Notes under the pieces: generated by a model
Told to the model about the DNA's origin: nothing
The model's input: only the letters and a program-made list of their open reading frames with translations
The model's database searches: none
Source of the DNA: Amorphoplanes digitatis
GTDB lineage: Bacteria; Actinomycetota; Actinomycetes; Mycobacteriales; Micromonosporaceae
Assembly: GCF_014205335.1 (NCBI RefSeq)
Contig: NZ_JACHNH010000001.1
Span: forward strand, 3,652,501 to 3,716,500
DNA length: 64,000 nucleotides
Reading direction: 5' to 3'
Shown here: positions 52,940-61,393 of the stretch, piece after piece
Numbering within the stretch: the first letter of the stretch is position 1
Layout: each line of letters begins with the position of its first letter
Made by a program: the position numbers and the translations under genes

Positions 52940-55726
52940 GTGCAGTCCGGCGCGACCGCCCTGTTCGGCAGGGCGTCACTCCTCGCGGCCGTCGAGGCCC
53001 GGCTGGCCGCCGGTGGCGGGGTCGCCCTGCGCGGCCCCGAGGGCATCGGCAAGACCGCGCTGCTGGACGCCGTCGCCGCCACCGCCGCCGCGCGGGGGGA
53101 CCTGGTCGTGCGGCTGCGGCCCGCCGCGGCCGAGCGCCGCCTGCCGTACGCCGGCGTCGCCGATCTCGTCGCGCAGCTGCCGCCGGACGCCGTCGCCGCC
53201 CTGCCGCCCGCGCACCGCGCCGCCCTCGCCGTGCTGCGGCACGGCACCGCACCGCGCGCCGGTGCGCCCGCCCTGGCCCGCAGGCTGGTCCTGCCGGGCC
53301 TGCTCGCGCACTGCGCCCGCGGCCGCTGCGTGCTGCTTGTCGTCGACGACGTGCAGTGGCTCGACGCCGAGTCCGCCGAGCTGATCGGCTTCGCCATGCG
53401 GCGCCGGCCGGGCCCCCGGGTGCGTGTCGTCGCCGCGCAGCGCTTCCCCGACGAACAGCGGCGCTACCGGGCCGCCCGGCTCTGCCCCGCGCCCGTCGCG
53501 GACCTGCCGGTGCCGCCCCTGGACGCCGACGCCCTGACCGCCCTGCTCGAGGCGCGCGGGCTGCCATGCCGCACCGCGTCGCGGCTGCACGGCGCCAGCG
53601 GCGGCAACCCGTTCCTCGCGCTGGAGCTGGGCGCCGCGGTCGCGCCGGGTCCGGCCTGGCGCCCCGCGGCGCTGCCCGAGGCGGCCCGCGCCCTGCTCCG
53701 GCGGCGGATCGACGCCCTGCCGTCCGCGGTGGCCGGGACGCTGCTGGTCGCCGCGCTCGCCACGGAGCCGACCCGGACCGTTCTGGTCCGTGCCGGGCAC
53801 GAGGACGCCGACCGCGACCTGCGGGCCGCCGCCGCGGCCGGGCTGGTCGAGGTCGACGGCGAGGCCGTGCGGTTCACGCCGCCGGCCCTGGCCGACGTGC
53901 TCGCCGAGGACGCCGGTGCCGCCCGCCGCGCCGGGGTGCACGACGCGCTGGCCAACGCGGCGCTCGACGAGACCGACGGCGTGCGGCACCGGGCGCTGCG
54001 CAGCGGCCGGCCCGACGCCGACGTGGCCCGGGACCTGGTCGCCGCCGCCGAGCGCGCGCTGGGCCGCGGCGACGGCCGCACGGCCGCCGAGCTCTACCTG
54101 CTCGCCGCCGACCGGTGCCCGCGGAGCCTGGCCGCCGAACGCACCGACTGGCTCGTCACCGCCGCCGGCACCGCCGCGACCGCCGGCGCGCCCGCGCTGG
54201 CCGGCCGGGCCGCCGAGGCGGTGCTCGCCACCACCGACGCGCCGCCCCGGCACCGGGTCACCGCCCGGCTGGTCCTGATCGACCTGGCCGGACAGGCGCT
54301 CGCCGACATGGGCGAGATGTTCGCCGCCGCGCTCAACGAGGCCGGCGACGACGACGCGCTCGTCGCGCCCGTGCGGCTGCGGCAGACCTGGGCCGCGATG
54401 CTCACCGGCGATCCGGGCACCGCCGCGACCTGCGCGGCCGAGTCCGCCGCGGCCGCGCTGCGCGCCCGGGACCCGGGCACCGCGGCGATGGCGCTGAGCG
54501 CGCTCGCCCAGGTGCAGCGGATCCGCGGCGAGTCGCGGTGGACGCGGACCCTCGCCCGGGCCCTCGAGCTGCCCGCGCCGCAGGCGCCCGGCTGGCTGCA
54601 CATGGGCCCGCGCTATCTCGCGGCGCGGTTCGCCATGATGGACGACCGGCTCGACGAGGCGCGGGCCGAGCTGCTCACGCTGCTCGCCGTCGCCGAGCAC
54701 GACCGGGCCGGCGAGGCCCTGGTCGAGGTGCTGCGCAGCCTCTCCGAGGTGGCCAACCGGGCGGGCCGCTGCCCGGACGCCCTCCGGTACGCCCACCGCG
54801 CCGTCGCCGCGGCGCAGCAGGCCGGGCTGAGCCCCGGGCCGACCTGGTACACGGCCGCGGTCGCCGAGCTGACCGGCGGCAGCCTCGACACCGCGGCGGG
54901 GTACGCCCGGCGCGGGGTGCGCGCCTCCGAGCAGGAGGGCGACAGCCTCTACCTGCGGCGCAACCTGCACGCCCTGGGCCAGGCCGAGCTGCGGTCCGGC
55001 GAGACCCGCGCCGGGGTGGCCGCCCTGCGCCGGCTGCGCGACCTACAGGGCGGCACCAACGATCCGATGATCGTGCGCTGGCACGGCGACCTCGCCGGCG
55101 GGCTGGCCGCCCTCGGCGAGCACGCGGAGGCCGCCGAGACCCTGGCCGAGGCCCGCGCTGCCGCCCAGCGCCTCGGCGTGGCGCAGGGCGTCAACGGCTA
55201 CCTGGACCGGGCGACGGCCGTGGTGCTGTCGGAGAGCGGGCACGCCGACTCGGCGGTGCCGCTGTCGGCCGCGGCGGCGCGCTACTTCGCCGAGCTGCAC
55301 CAGCCCATCGAGCAGGCGCACGCGCTGCTCGTGCAGGGCGGTGCCGAGCGGCGCCGGCGCCGGTACGCGGCCGCCCGGGCGGCCATCGGCGACGCGCTGG
55401 CGATCTTCACGGCCGCCGGTGCCAAGCCGTGGACCGAGCAGACCGAGCGGGCGCTGGCCCGCACGGAGGGCACCACGGCGCAGCCGGCCGACTTCGGGCT
55501 CACCTCGACCGAGGCGCGGATCGCCGGGCTGGTCCGCGACGGCGCCAGCAACCGGGAGATCGCCGGCCGGCTGTACCTGAGCGTCAAGACGGTCGAGGCG
55601 ACGCTCACCCGGGTCTACCGCAAGCTCGGCGTACGCTCGCGCACCCAGCTCTCCTCCCGCCTGCCGGCGCCGGACCCCGCAGCGACAAGGGTTTTCCCTG
55701 ATTCGGTGACGGTCATCGATGCATAG
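52940..55726 (+). CDS. Large LuxR-type (LAL) ATPase regulator
   Basis: This 928-residue protein has an N-terminal AAA-like ATPase, with Walker A GPEGIGKT (K38) and Walker B CVLLVVDDVQWLD. A long helical (TPR-like) middle follows, then a C-terminal LuxR/GerE DNA-binding domain (FGLTSTEARIAGLVRDGASNREIAGRLYLSVKTVEATLTRVYRKLGV, about 852-898). It belongs to the LAL/MalT-like class of transcription activators, common near secondary-metabolite genes, though no biosynthetic cluster is in the window. GTG 52940 has no ribosome-binding site at the right distance. GGGGAG (52916-52921) is six bases before an in-frame CTG at 52928, which could be the true start. Confidence 0.9.
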   Translation: MQSGATALFGRASLLAAVEARLAAGGGVALRGPEGIGKTALLDAVAATAAARGDLVVRLRPAAAERRLPYAGVADLVAQLPPDAVAALPPAHRAALAVLRHGTAPRAGAPALARRLVLPGLLAHCARGRCVLLVVDDVQWLDAESAELIGFAMRRRPGPRVRVVAAQRFPDEQRRYRAARLCPAPVADLPVPPLDADALTALLEARGLPCRTASRLHGASGGNPFLALELGAAVAPGPAWRPAALPEAARALLRRRIDALPSAVAGTLLVAALATEPTRTVLVRAGHEDADRDLRAAAAAGLVEVDGEAVRFTPPALADVLAEDAGAARRAGVHDALANAALDETDGVRHRALRSGRPDADVARDLVAAAERALGRGDGRTAAELYLLAADRCPRSLAAERTDWLVTAAGTAATAGAPALAGRAAEAVLATTDAPPRHRVTARLVLIDLAGQALADMGEMFAAALNEAGDDDALVAPVRLRQTWAAMLTGDPGTAATCAAESAAAALRARDPGTAAMALSALAQVQRIRGESRWTRTLARALELPAPQAPGWLHMGPRYLAARFAMMDDRLDEARAELLTLLAVAEHDRAGEALVEVLRSLSEVANRAGRCPDALRYAHRAVAAAQQAGLSPGPTWYTAAVAELTGGSLDTAAGYARRGVRASEQEGDSLYLRRNLHALGQAELRSGETRAGVAALRRLRDLQGGTNDPMIVRWHGDLAGGLAALGEHAEAAETLAEARAAAQRLGVAQGVNGYLDRATAVVLSESGHADSAVPLSAAAARYFAELHQPIEQAHALLVQGGAERRRRRYAAARAAIGDALAIFTAAGAKPWTEQTERALARTEGTTAQPADFGLTSTEARIAGLVRDGASNREIAGRLYLSVKTVEATLTRVYRKLGVRSRTQLSSRLPAPDPAATRVFPDSVTVIDA

Positions 55727-55815
55727 CGTCACAGCAAAGTCAGCCTGGTGCCTCCCGACCCCGGGACACCGAGCCCAGGTCTCGCCCTGACCGGGTCGAG
55801 AAAAGGAGTACTAGC

Positions 55816-58041
55816 GTGGGACGTAAGAAGCTCATCACAGCCTCGGTGGCCCTGGCCACCGGAGCGGCCCTGGCGTTCGCGGCACCGCCCGCCACGGCCG
55901 GCCCGCGGCAGGCCCCGAGCCCCGCACCCGCCCCCGCGGCCCTGGCCGCCTCCTCCGCCGACCAGCTCGTCGACAGCGCCGCCGCCGAGGGCGTGCTGCA
56001 CCGCTCCGACGGCGACGCCCTCAAGCGCACCGGCGTCGTGCAGGGCACCCGTGGCCTGCAATACGTGACCTACGCGCGGTTCTTCGAGGGCCTGCCGGTC
56101 GTCGGCGGCGACGTGGTGGTCACGACGGACGCCGCCGGCGCCGTCAAGGGCACCGCGGTCGCGCAGACCGCGGAGATCGCCGTGGGCACCGAGGCGAAGA
56201 TCTCGGCGGCGCAGGCGGCGGCGACGGCAACGGCGCGGCTGGCCAAGGTGGACAGCACGTCGGCGCCGGTCCTCAAGGTCTTCGCCTGGGGCACGCCCAA
56301 GCTCGCCTACGAGGTGGCCGTCGAGGGCCGCACGGCGCAGAACAAGCCGAGCAACCTGCACATCTTCGTCGACGCCTCCACCGGCGCCGTGCTCGACCAG
56401 GTCGACTACGTGCGCGAGGGCACCGGCAACGGCTACTACTACGGCAACGTCACCATCAACACGTCGGGCTCCGGCACCTCGTACTCCATGACCGACACGA
56501 CCCGGCCGGGCCTCAAGTGCGGTGGTCAGAACGGCTCCGCCTACACCGGCACGGACGACGCCTGGGGCACCGGCTCCGGCACCAACCTGGAGACCGCCTG
56601 CGTCGACGCCCTCTGGGGCGCCCAGCGCGAGGTCGACATGTTCTCGGCGTGGTTCAACCGCAACGGCATCCTGGGCTCGGGTAGCAACCCGCCGATCCGG
56701 GTCGGGCTGGCCGACGTGAACGCGTACTGGAACGGCTCGTACGTCAACTTCGGGCACAACCAGGCGAACACCCGTCAGGCGACCCCGATCGACGTGGTCG
56801 GCCACGAGATGGGCCACGCGGTGTTCCAGACCACGCCCGGTGGTGCCGGCAGTGGTAACGAGAACGGCGGCATCAACGAGTCGACCGGTGACATCTTCGG
56901 CGCGCTGACCGAGGCGTACGCCAACAGCCCGCTCGACCCGCCGGACTACCAGGTCGGCGAGGAGGTCGACCTGGTCGGCGACGGCCCGATCCGCTACATG
57001 TACAACCCGTCCCTGGCCGGGGACCCGAACTGCTGGTCGACGTCGATCCCGTCGACCGAGGTCCACGCCGCGGCCGGTCCGCTGAACCACTGGTTCTACC
57101 TGACCGCCGAGGGCTCGGCGCCGTCCGGCGGCCCCGCGTCGCCGACGTGCAACTCGACAACGGTCACCGGTGTCGGCATCCGCAAGGCCGGCGAGATCTA
57201 CTACAACGCCATGCAGTCCAAGACCTCGACCTGGAAGTACGCCAACATCCGCACCGCGACCCTGGCGTCGGCGAAGAACCTGTACGCGCCGAGCTGCACC
57301 GAGTTCAACGCGGTCAAGGCGGCCTGGGCCGCGATCAGCGTCCCGGCGCAGACCGGCGAGGCCACCTGCACCGGCACCCCGGGCAACGACTTCTCCGTCT
57401 CGGTGTCGCCGACGTCGGGCAGCGTCGCCGCCGGCTCGTCGGTCACCGCGACCGTCGGCACCGCCACCACCAGCGGCTCGGCGCAGACCGTCGCGCTGAG
57501 CGCCTCCGGCCTGCCGACCGGGGCCACCGCCTCGTTCAGCCCGGCCTCGGTGACCTCCGGCTCGTCGTCGACCCTGACGATCGCCACCACGACGTCGACC
57601 CCGTCGGGCACCTACTCGATCACCGTCACCGGCACCGGCTCGGCGACGCACACGGCCACCTACTCGCTGACCGTCACCGGCGGCCCCAGCGGTAGCTGCG
57701 CCGGCACCAACGGCACGGACGTGTCCATCCCGGACGCGGGCGCCGCCGTCACGAGCACGATCACGATCAGCGGCTGCGGGCGCAACGCGTCCTCGACGTC
57801 GACGGTCGCGGTGAACATCGTGCACACCTACCGCGGTGACCTGGTCGTCGACCTGGTCGCCCCGGACGGCACCGCGTACCGGCTGAAGAACAGCAGCAGC
57901 TCGGACAGCGCCGACAACGTCAACACGACCTACACGACGAACCTGTCGTCCGAGGCCGGCGACGGCGCCTGGAAGCTCCAGGTCCGCGACGTCTACAGCG
58001 TCGACACCGGCTACATCAACACCTGGACATTGACCCTCTGA
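55816..58041 (+). CDS. Secreted M4 (thermolysin-like) metalloprotease with P domain
   Basis: This 741-residue preproprotein has a signal peptide (about 1-28, ATAGP) and an FTP/PepSY-type propeptide (about 50-190). The M4 catalytic domain has zinc ligands H330 and H334 in HEMGH and E355 in GGINESTGD. The catalytic-domain histidine appears in HAAAGPLNHWFY. An Ig-like domain (about 525-625) and a C-terminal P/Homo-B domain (about 633-741, DVSIPDAGAAVTSTI, HTYRGDLVVDLVAPDGT) follow. It would be secreted and matured by self-cleavage. GTG 55816 has AGGAG (55804-55808) seven bases upstream. A hairpin follows the stop codon. Confidence 0.94.
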   Translation: MGRKKLITASVALATGAALAFAAPPATAGPRQAPSPAPAPAALAASSADQLVDSAAAEGVLHRSDGDALKRTGVVQGTRGLQYVTYARFFEGLPVVGGDVVVTTDAAGAVKGTAVAQTAEIAVGTEAKISAAQAAATATARLAKVDSTSAPVLKVFAWGTPKLAYEVAVEGRTAQNKPSNLHIFVDASTGAVLDQVDYVREGTGNGYYYGNVTINTSGSGTSYSMTDTTRPGLKCGGQNGSAYTGTDDAWGTGSGTNLETACVDALWGAQREVDMFSAWFNRNGILGSGSNPPIRVGLADVNAYWNGSYVNFGHNQANTRQATPIDVVGHEMGHAVFQTTPGGAGSGNENGGINESTGDIFGALTEAYANSPLDPPDYQVGEEVDLVGDGPIRYMYNPSLAGDPNCWSTSIPSTEVHAAAGPLNHWFYLTAEGSAPSGGPASPTCNSTTVTGVGIRKAGEIYYNAMQSKTSTWKYANIRTATLASAKNLYAPSCTEFNAVKAAWAAISVPAQTGEATCTGTPGNDFSVSVSPTSGSVAAGSSVTATVGTATTSGSAQTVALSASGLPTGATASFSPASVTSGSSSTLTIATTTSTPSGTYSITVTGTGSATHTATYSLTVTGGPSGSCAGTNGTDVSIPDAGAAVTSTITISGCGRNASSTSTVAVNIVHTYRGDLVVDLVAPDGTAYRLKNSSSSDSADNVNTTYTTNLSSEAGDGAWKLQVRDVYSVDTGYINTWTLTL

Positions 58042-58056
58042 CGCCCTGACAGCACG

Positions 58057-58091
58057 GCTCAGGCCCGAGGCGAAACGCCGCGGGCCTGAGC
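58057..58091. terminator. Terminator hairpin after the M4 protease
   Basis: GCTCAGGCCCG (58057-58067) pairs with CGGGCCTGAGC (58081-58091). An inner GGCG-AAA-CGCC stem occupies most of the loop. No U-tract follows. Confidence 0.8.
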
Positions 58092-58123
58092 TGTGTCCGG
58101 AGACACGGCCGCCGCACACGATC

Positions 58124-58369
58124 ATGAAGTTCAGGACCAAGCTGCGCGGGATTCGCGTGAACCTGGCGGACCGTCGCACCGAGCGGGTCGCCCGGCGCCG
58201 GCTCAGCGCCGAGCTCGCGGCCTTCCAGACCCCGGCCGAGCGCGCCGAGCTCGACGTCATCCTGGCCCGGCACACCCGCGAGGAGACGCGGGAGATCCGC
58301 GAGATCCTCAGCCGGCAGGACTACGGGCGGCAGCGCGCGGGCAACCTCATCGGCAGCCGTCGCGGCTGA
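58124..58369 (+). CDS. Small conserved basic protein, function unknown
   Basis: The 81-residue product is highly charged (RTKLRGIRVNLADRRTERVARRRL and RHTREETREIREILSRQDYGRQRAG). It has no signal peptide or membrane helix and is predicted to be mostly helical. Proteins like it occur widely in actinobacteria without assigned function, to my recollection. It lies between two strong hairpins (58057-58091 and 58384-58419), so it is a separate small transcription unit. The ATG lacks a strong ribosome-binding site. Confidence 0.6.
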   Translation: MKFRTKLRGIRVNLADRRTERVARRRLSAELAAFQTPAERAELDVILARHTREETREIREILSRQDYGRQRAGNLIGSRRG

Positions 58370-58383
58370 CGGCCCCACGAACT

Positions 58384-58419
58384 CGAAACGGCCCCGGCAG
58401 CGTCGCCGGGGCCGTTTCG
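58384..58419. terminator. 15-bp hairpin terminator before terC
   Basis: CGAAACGGCCCCGGC (58384-58398) pairs perfectly with GCCGGGGCCGTTTCG (58405-58419) around the loop AGCGTC. It lies between the convergent small gene and the TerC gene and could stop both. Confidence 0.87.
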
Positions 58420-58423
58420 GATG

Positions 58424-59428
58424 TCACTGCTCCGGCTGTTGCGGTCTGTCCTCGCGGGCACGCAGGGCGCCGGCGTGTGCGATCGTGTCGGGATCCCGGC
58501 GTACCTTGATCAGGCTGGCCACGGTCGTGACGACGAGCACCACCAGGATCACCAGGAGCGAGACCGGGGTGCTGATCTCCGGAACCGAGGTGCTGATGTC
58601 GGAGTGCGCCCAGTGCAGCACCAGCTTGACGCCGATGAACGCCAGGATGATCGACAGCCCGGTCGAGAGGTAGACCAGCCGGTCCAGCAGGCCCTTCACG
58701 AGGAAGAAGAGGGCGCGCAGGCCGAGCAGCGCGAACGCGTTCGCGGTGAAGACGATGAACACCTCCTCCGTCACGCCGAACACCGCGGGGATCGAGTCGA
58801 GCGCGAAGAGCAGGTCGGCGCTGCCGATCGCGATGAGCGTGATGAACAGCGGCGTCGCGGTGCGCCGGCCGTCGATCTTCGTGAAGAACTTGCCGCCGAC
58901 GAAGTCGTCGGTGACCGGGAAGATCCGCTTGCTGGCCCGCACCACGGCGTTGTCGGGATCGGGGTCCTCGTCGCGGTGCCGGAAGAGCTGCACCGCCGTG
59001 TAGATCAGGATCAGGCCGAAGATCAGGAACATGAACGAGAAGAGCGACAGCAGCGTCGCGCCCAGCGCGATGAAGATGACCCGGAGCACCAGCGCGATGA
59101 TGATGCCGAAGGTCAGCACCTCCTGCTGGTACTTCTCCGGCACGGCGAACGTGCTCATGATGATCACGAAGACGAAGAGGTTGTCGACCGACAGGCTCTT
59201 CTCGACGATGTAGCCGGCGAAGTACTGGGTGCCGTAGTCCCAGCCCGCGACGGAGCCGAACACGACGCCGAACGCGATGGCGACGCCGATGTAGAAGACC
59301 GACCAGGCGGTGGCCTCACGGAAACCCACGGTGTGCGGTCGCAGCACTCCGAGGGTCAGGTCGAGGGCGAGCAGGGCGACGATGACCGCGATGGTCAGCG
59401 TCCAGCCGAGCGCGGTGACCTCCAGCAT
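58424..59428 (-). CDS. TerC-family membrane protein
   Basis: This 334-residue protein has about nine hydrophobic helices and the TerC family's conserved acidic sites in EKSLSVDNLFVFVIIMSTF and ADLLFALDSIPAVFGVTEE. A long cytoplasmic loop (FRHRDEDPDPDNAVVRASKRIFP) splits the two halves. TerC/Alx proteins export metal ions (mainly manganese) or support metal loading of secreted enzymes; the first role is known for some members. The start lies about 115 bases from the divergent stretch before the dioxygenase gene. No yybP-ykoY riboswitch sequence was found upstream. Confidence 0.92.
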   Translation of the reverse strand: MLEVTALGWTLTIAVIVALLALDLTLGVLRPHTVGFREATAWSVFYIGVAIAFGVVFGSVAGWDYGTQYFAGYIVEKSLSVDNLFVFVIIMSTFAVPEKYQQEVLTFGIIIALVLRVIFIALGATLLSLFSFMFLIFGLILIYTAVQLFRHRDEDPDPDNAVVRASKRIFPVTDDFVGGKFFTKIDGRRTATPLFITLIAIGSADLLFALDSIPAVFGVTEEVFIVFTANAFALLGLRALFFLVKGLLDRLVYLSTGLSIILAFIGVKLVLHWAHSDISTSVPEISTPVSLLVILVVLVVTTVASLIKVRRDPDTIAHAGALRAREDRPQQPEQ

Positions 59429-59544
59429 ATGGGCGGGACCTCCGGGCGTCCGATACGGGAATCAGCGGGATGACCTCACAAGATTCCCTGCTCACGCTGG
59501 GAGAATCCTGAAAGACCCGGATTTCACACCCGGACGGTACGCGC

Positions 59545-60315
59545 TCAGGCGACCTGGAACGAGCGCTTGGACAGGCCCATCCAGAAGCCGTCGATCGGCT
59601 GCTCGGGGCTCTGCCCGGGATCGCCGGAGGCGCCGAGGGTGAGGAACATCGGCGCCATGTGCTCGATCGTCGGGTGTGCGTACGGCATGCCGGGCGCCCG
59701 GTCGCGGAAGTCGGCGAGCTCGTCGACCGCGCCACGGGCGAGGGTCTCGGCCGCCCAGGCGTCGAACTCGCGGGACCAGCCCGGCGCCTGCGCGTCGGCG
59801 CGGAAGTCGCGCAGGAACGGCAGCCCGTGCGTGGTGAAGCCGGAGCCGACGATGAGCACGCCCTCGTCGCGCAGCGGGGCCAGCCGGCGGCCGATCTCCA
59901 GCAGGCGGTCGGGTTCGAGGGTGGGCAGCGACATCTGGAGCACCGGGATGTCCGCGTCCGGATACATGACCGTCAGCGGCACGTAGGCGCCGTGGTCCAG
60001 GCCGCGCTCGGTCCGGGTGACGTGCTCGTGGTCGGGCATCAGCTTCTCGACGCGCGCGGCCAGCTCGGGCGCGCCGGGCGCCGGGTACCGCACCTCGTAG
60101 TAGTGGGGTGCGAAGCCGCCGAAGTCGTAGACCAGCGGCACGGTCTCGGTGGCGCCGAGCATCAGCGGCGCCGACTCCCAGTGCGCGGAGGCCATCAGGA
60201 TCGCCTTCGGCCGGGGCAGGCCGGCGGCGAGCTCCTGGAGCTGGGCGACCCAGGCCGGGTCATCGACAAGCGGTGGTGCGCCGTGGCTGAGGAACAGGGC
60301 GGGCATGGTGCTCAT
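59545..60315 (-). CDS. Extradiol ring-cleavage (4,5-DOPA-type) dioxygenase
   Basis: This 256-residue class III extradiol dioxygenase belongs to the LigB/DODA (YgiD-like) group. It starts ALFLSHGAPPL with the first metal histidine. Further conserved parts are KAILMASAHWES, TERGLDHGAYVPLTVMYPDADIPVLQMSL, LIVGSGFTTHGLPF and YAHPTIEHMAPMFLTLGA. It uses a non-heme metal to cleave catechol-type substrates; some members accept L-DOPA. ATG 60315 is supported by GGAGG seven bases upstream. Two TTGA-N4-TCAA boxes precede it, one on its -35. Confidence 0.88.
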   Translation of the reverse strand: MSTMPALFLSHGAPPLVDDPAWVAQLQELAAGLPRPKAILMASAHWESAPLMLGATETVPLVYDFGGFAPHYYEVRYPAPGAPELAARVEKLMPDHEHVTRTERGLDHGAYVPLTVMYPDADIPVLQMSLPTLEPDRLLEIGRRLAPLRDEGVLIVGSGFTTHGLPFLRDFRADAQAPGWSREFDAWAAETLARGAVDELADFRDRAPGMPYAHPTIEHMAPMFLTLGASGDPGQSPEQPIDGFWMGLSKRSFQVA

Positions 60316-60328
60316 GGCGGGCCTCCGG

Positions 60329-60381
60329 TTGACGCTTCAACTACTGGAGTCGACGGTACGCCGATTTAATTGAAACGTCAA
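60329..60381 (-). promoter_or_regulatory. Promoter with paired TTGACGNTTCAA boxes before the dioxygenase
   Basis: TTGACGCTTCAA (60329-60340) and, on the other strand, TTGACGTTTCAA (60381-60370) form an inverted pair 29 bases apart. The upstream box contains a leftward -35 (TTGACG); TACCGT 17 bases further is the -10. Each box is also an inverted TTGA/TCAA site, as bound by MarR-type repressors. The same 12-mer class occurs before the monooxygenase pair (31737-31748). Confidence 0.6.
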
Positions 60382-60726
60382 CTAAAGTCGCGCGGGACAC
60401 CGTTGCACGGTCCGTCACGGCGGTGCCGCCGAGGCGGGCGTGCACGCGTTCGGTAAGGGCGGCGCTCGGCCCGCGTCCGAGGACCGGCCTACGTGACGGC
60501 TGTGTTAACTATGTCGATTCTGTTGACTGTTAAATGGCAGCTCAGCGGCTTTGTCCACGATGCATTCAAGGTCCGGCCACTCTGGACATTGCGCGGCGTG
60601 CGAGGCGCTGGCAAGCTACGCGGGGTTGCGCGGACGCCGCTCACCGTGACAGTCAGCGGCGGTTCCGCGACGCCGACGCGGCACCTGTCACCGCGGGTCA
60701 TCACACGGGGGAAGGGAGACTTTCGA
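60382..60726. other. Leader region of the GPP34 gene with a strong hairpin
   Basis: This stretch holds no supported gene. It begins with an AT-rich patch (GTTAAC, then TTGACT at 60523-60528) that may hold a promoter. It contains a strong imperfect hairpin at 60629-60669: CGCGGA/TCCGCG and GCCGCT/AGCGGC stems around a CACCGTGACAGTC loop. Because of the palindrome, both strands can read PLTVTVSG; neither open frame is otherwise protein-like. The ribosome-binding site AGGGAG (60713-60718) precedes the GPP34 start. Confidence 0.5.
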
Positions 60727-61374
60727 GTGGCGTCAAGCCAGCTGCCGCTCGCCGACGACCTTTACCTCGCCGCACACGACACGGCCCGCGGCCGGTGCCT
60801 GCTCAGCCCGGCGACCCTCGGCCTCGGCCTCGCCGCCGGCCTGCTCGCCGAGCTCGTACTGTGGCGCCGCCTCGAGGTGCAGGACGCCAAGCTGGTCGTG
60901 ATCGACGAGCGGCCGACCGCGGAGCCGGCCACCTCCGCGGTCCTCGAGCAACTGCTGCGCGAGAGCCACCACCGGCTGGTCCGTGAGTGGATCTCGTTCC
61001 TGGCCACCGGCGTCTCCACCGAGCTCGTCGAGCGCCGGCTCGCCCGCGCCGGGCACGTGCGGCGCGAGGAGAAGCGCCGCCTGCTCGGCACCAAGGTGCG
61101 GTTCGTGCCCACCGACACCTCCGTCGCCGGCTGGCCCGGCACCCGCATCCGCATCGCCACCAGCCGGGGCGAGCTGCTCGACCGCCCCGACCTCGTGCTG
61201 ACCGGGCTGGTCCTCGCCACCGGCCTCGACCAGCACATGCTCGTCACGCTCGAGGCGAATGAGCGTGAGTACCTGTTCGACCAGCTACGCCGGCGGTTGC
61301 CGGCCGAGCTGCAGCACCTCATCGGCCACGCAGAGGCCGCAGTCGGCGACGCCGTGATGGCCCGCCGCGCCTGA
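60727..61374 (+). CDS. GPP34 (GOLPH3/VPS74-like) family protein
   Basis: This 215-residue protein belongs to the GPP34 family. It starts LPLADDLYLAAHDTARGRCLLSPATLGLGLAAGLLAELVLW, the conserved N-terminal block. A helical middle and LTGLVLATGLDQHMLVTLE and YLFDQLRRRLPAELQHLI follow. Eukaryotic GOLPH3 binds phosphatidylinositol 4-phosphate at the Golgi. Bacterial members, common in actinobacteria, have no defined role. GTG 60727 has AGGGAG eight bases upstream; the open frame before it (from 60493) is not protein-like. It is followed 19 bases later by the permease gene. Confidence 0.85.
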   Translation: MASSQLPLADDLYLAAHDTARGRCLLSPATLGLGLAAGLLAELVLWRRLEVQDAKLVVIDERPTAEPATSAVLEQLLRESHHRLVREWISFLATGVSTELVERRLARAGHVRREEKRRLLGTKVRFVPTDTSVAGWPGTRIRIATSRGELLDRPDLVLTGLVLATGLDQHMLVTLEANEREYLFDQLRRRLPAELQHLIGHAEAAVGDAVMARRA

Positions 61375-61393
61375 CACCCCCTTGGAGACCCCC

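Noticed and set aside
59429..59544. yybP-ykoY manganese riboswitch upstream of TerC
   Set aside because: None of the conserved sequence blocks of that element could be found in the leftward leader.
60489..60704. Small leftward gene in the GPP34 leader
   Set aside because: Its apparent similarity to the rightward frame comes from the palindrome at 60629-60669; no ribosome-binding site or conserved sequence.
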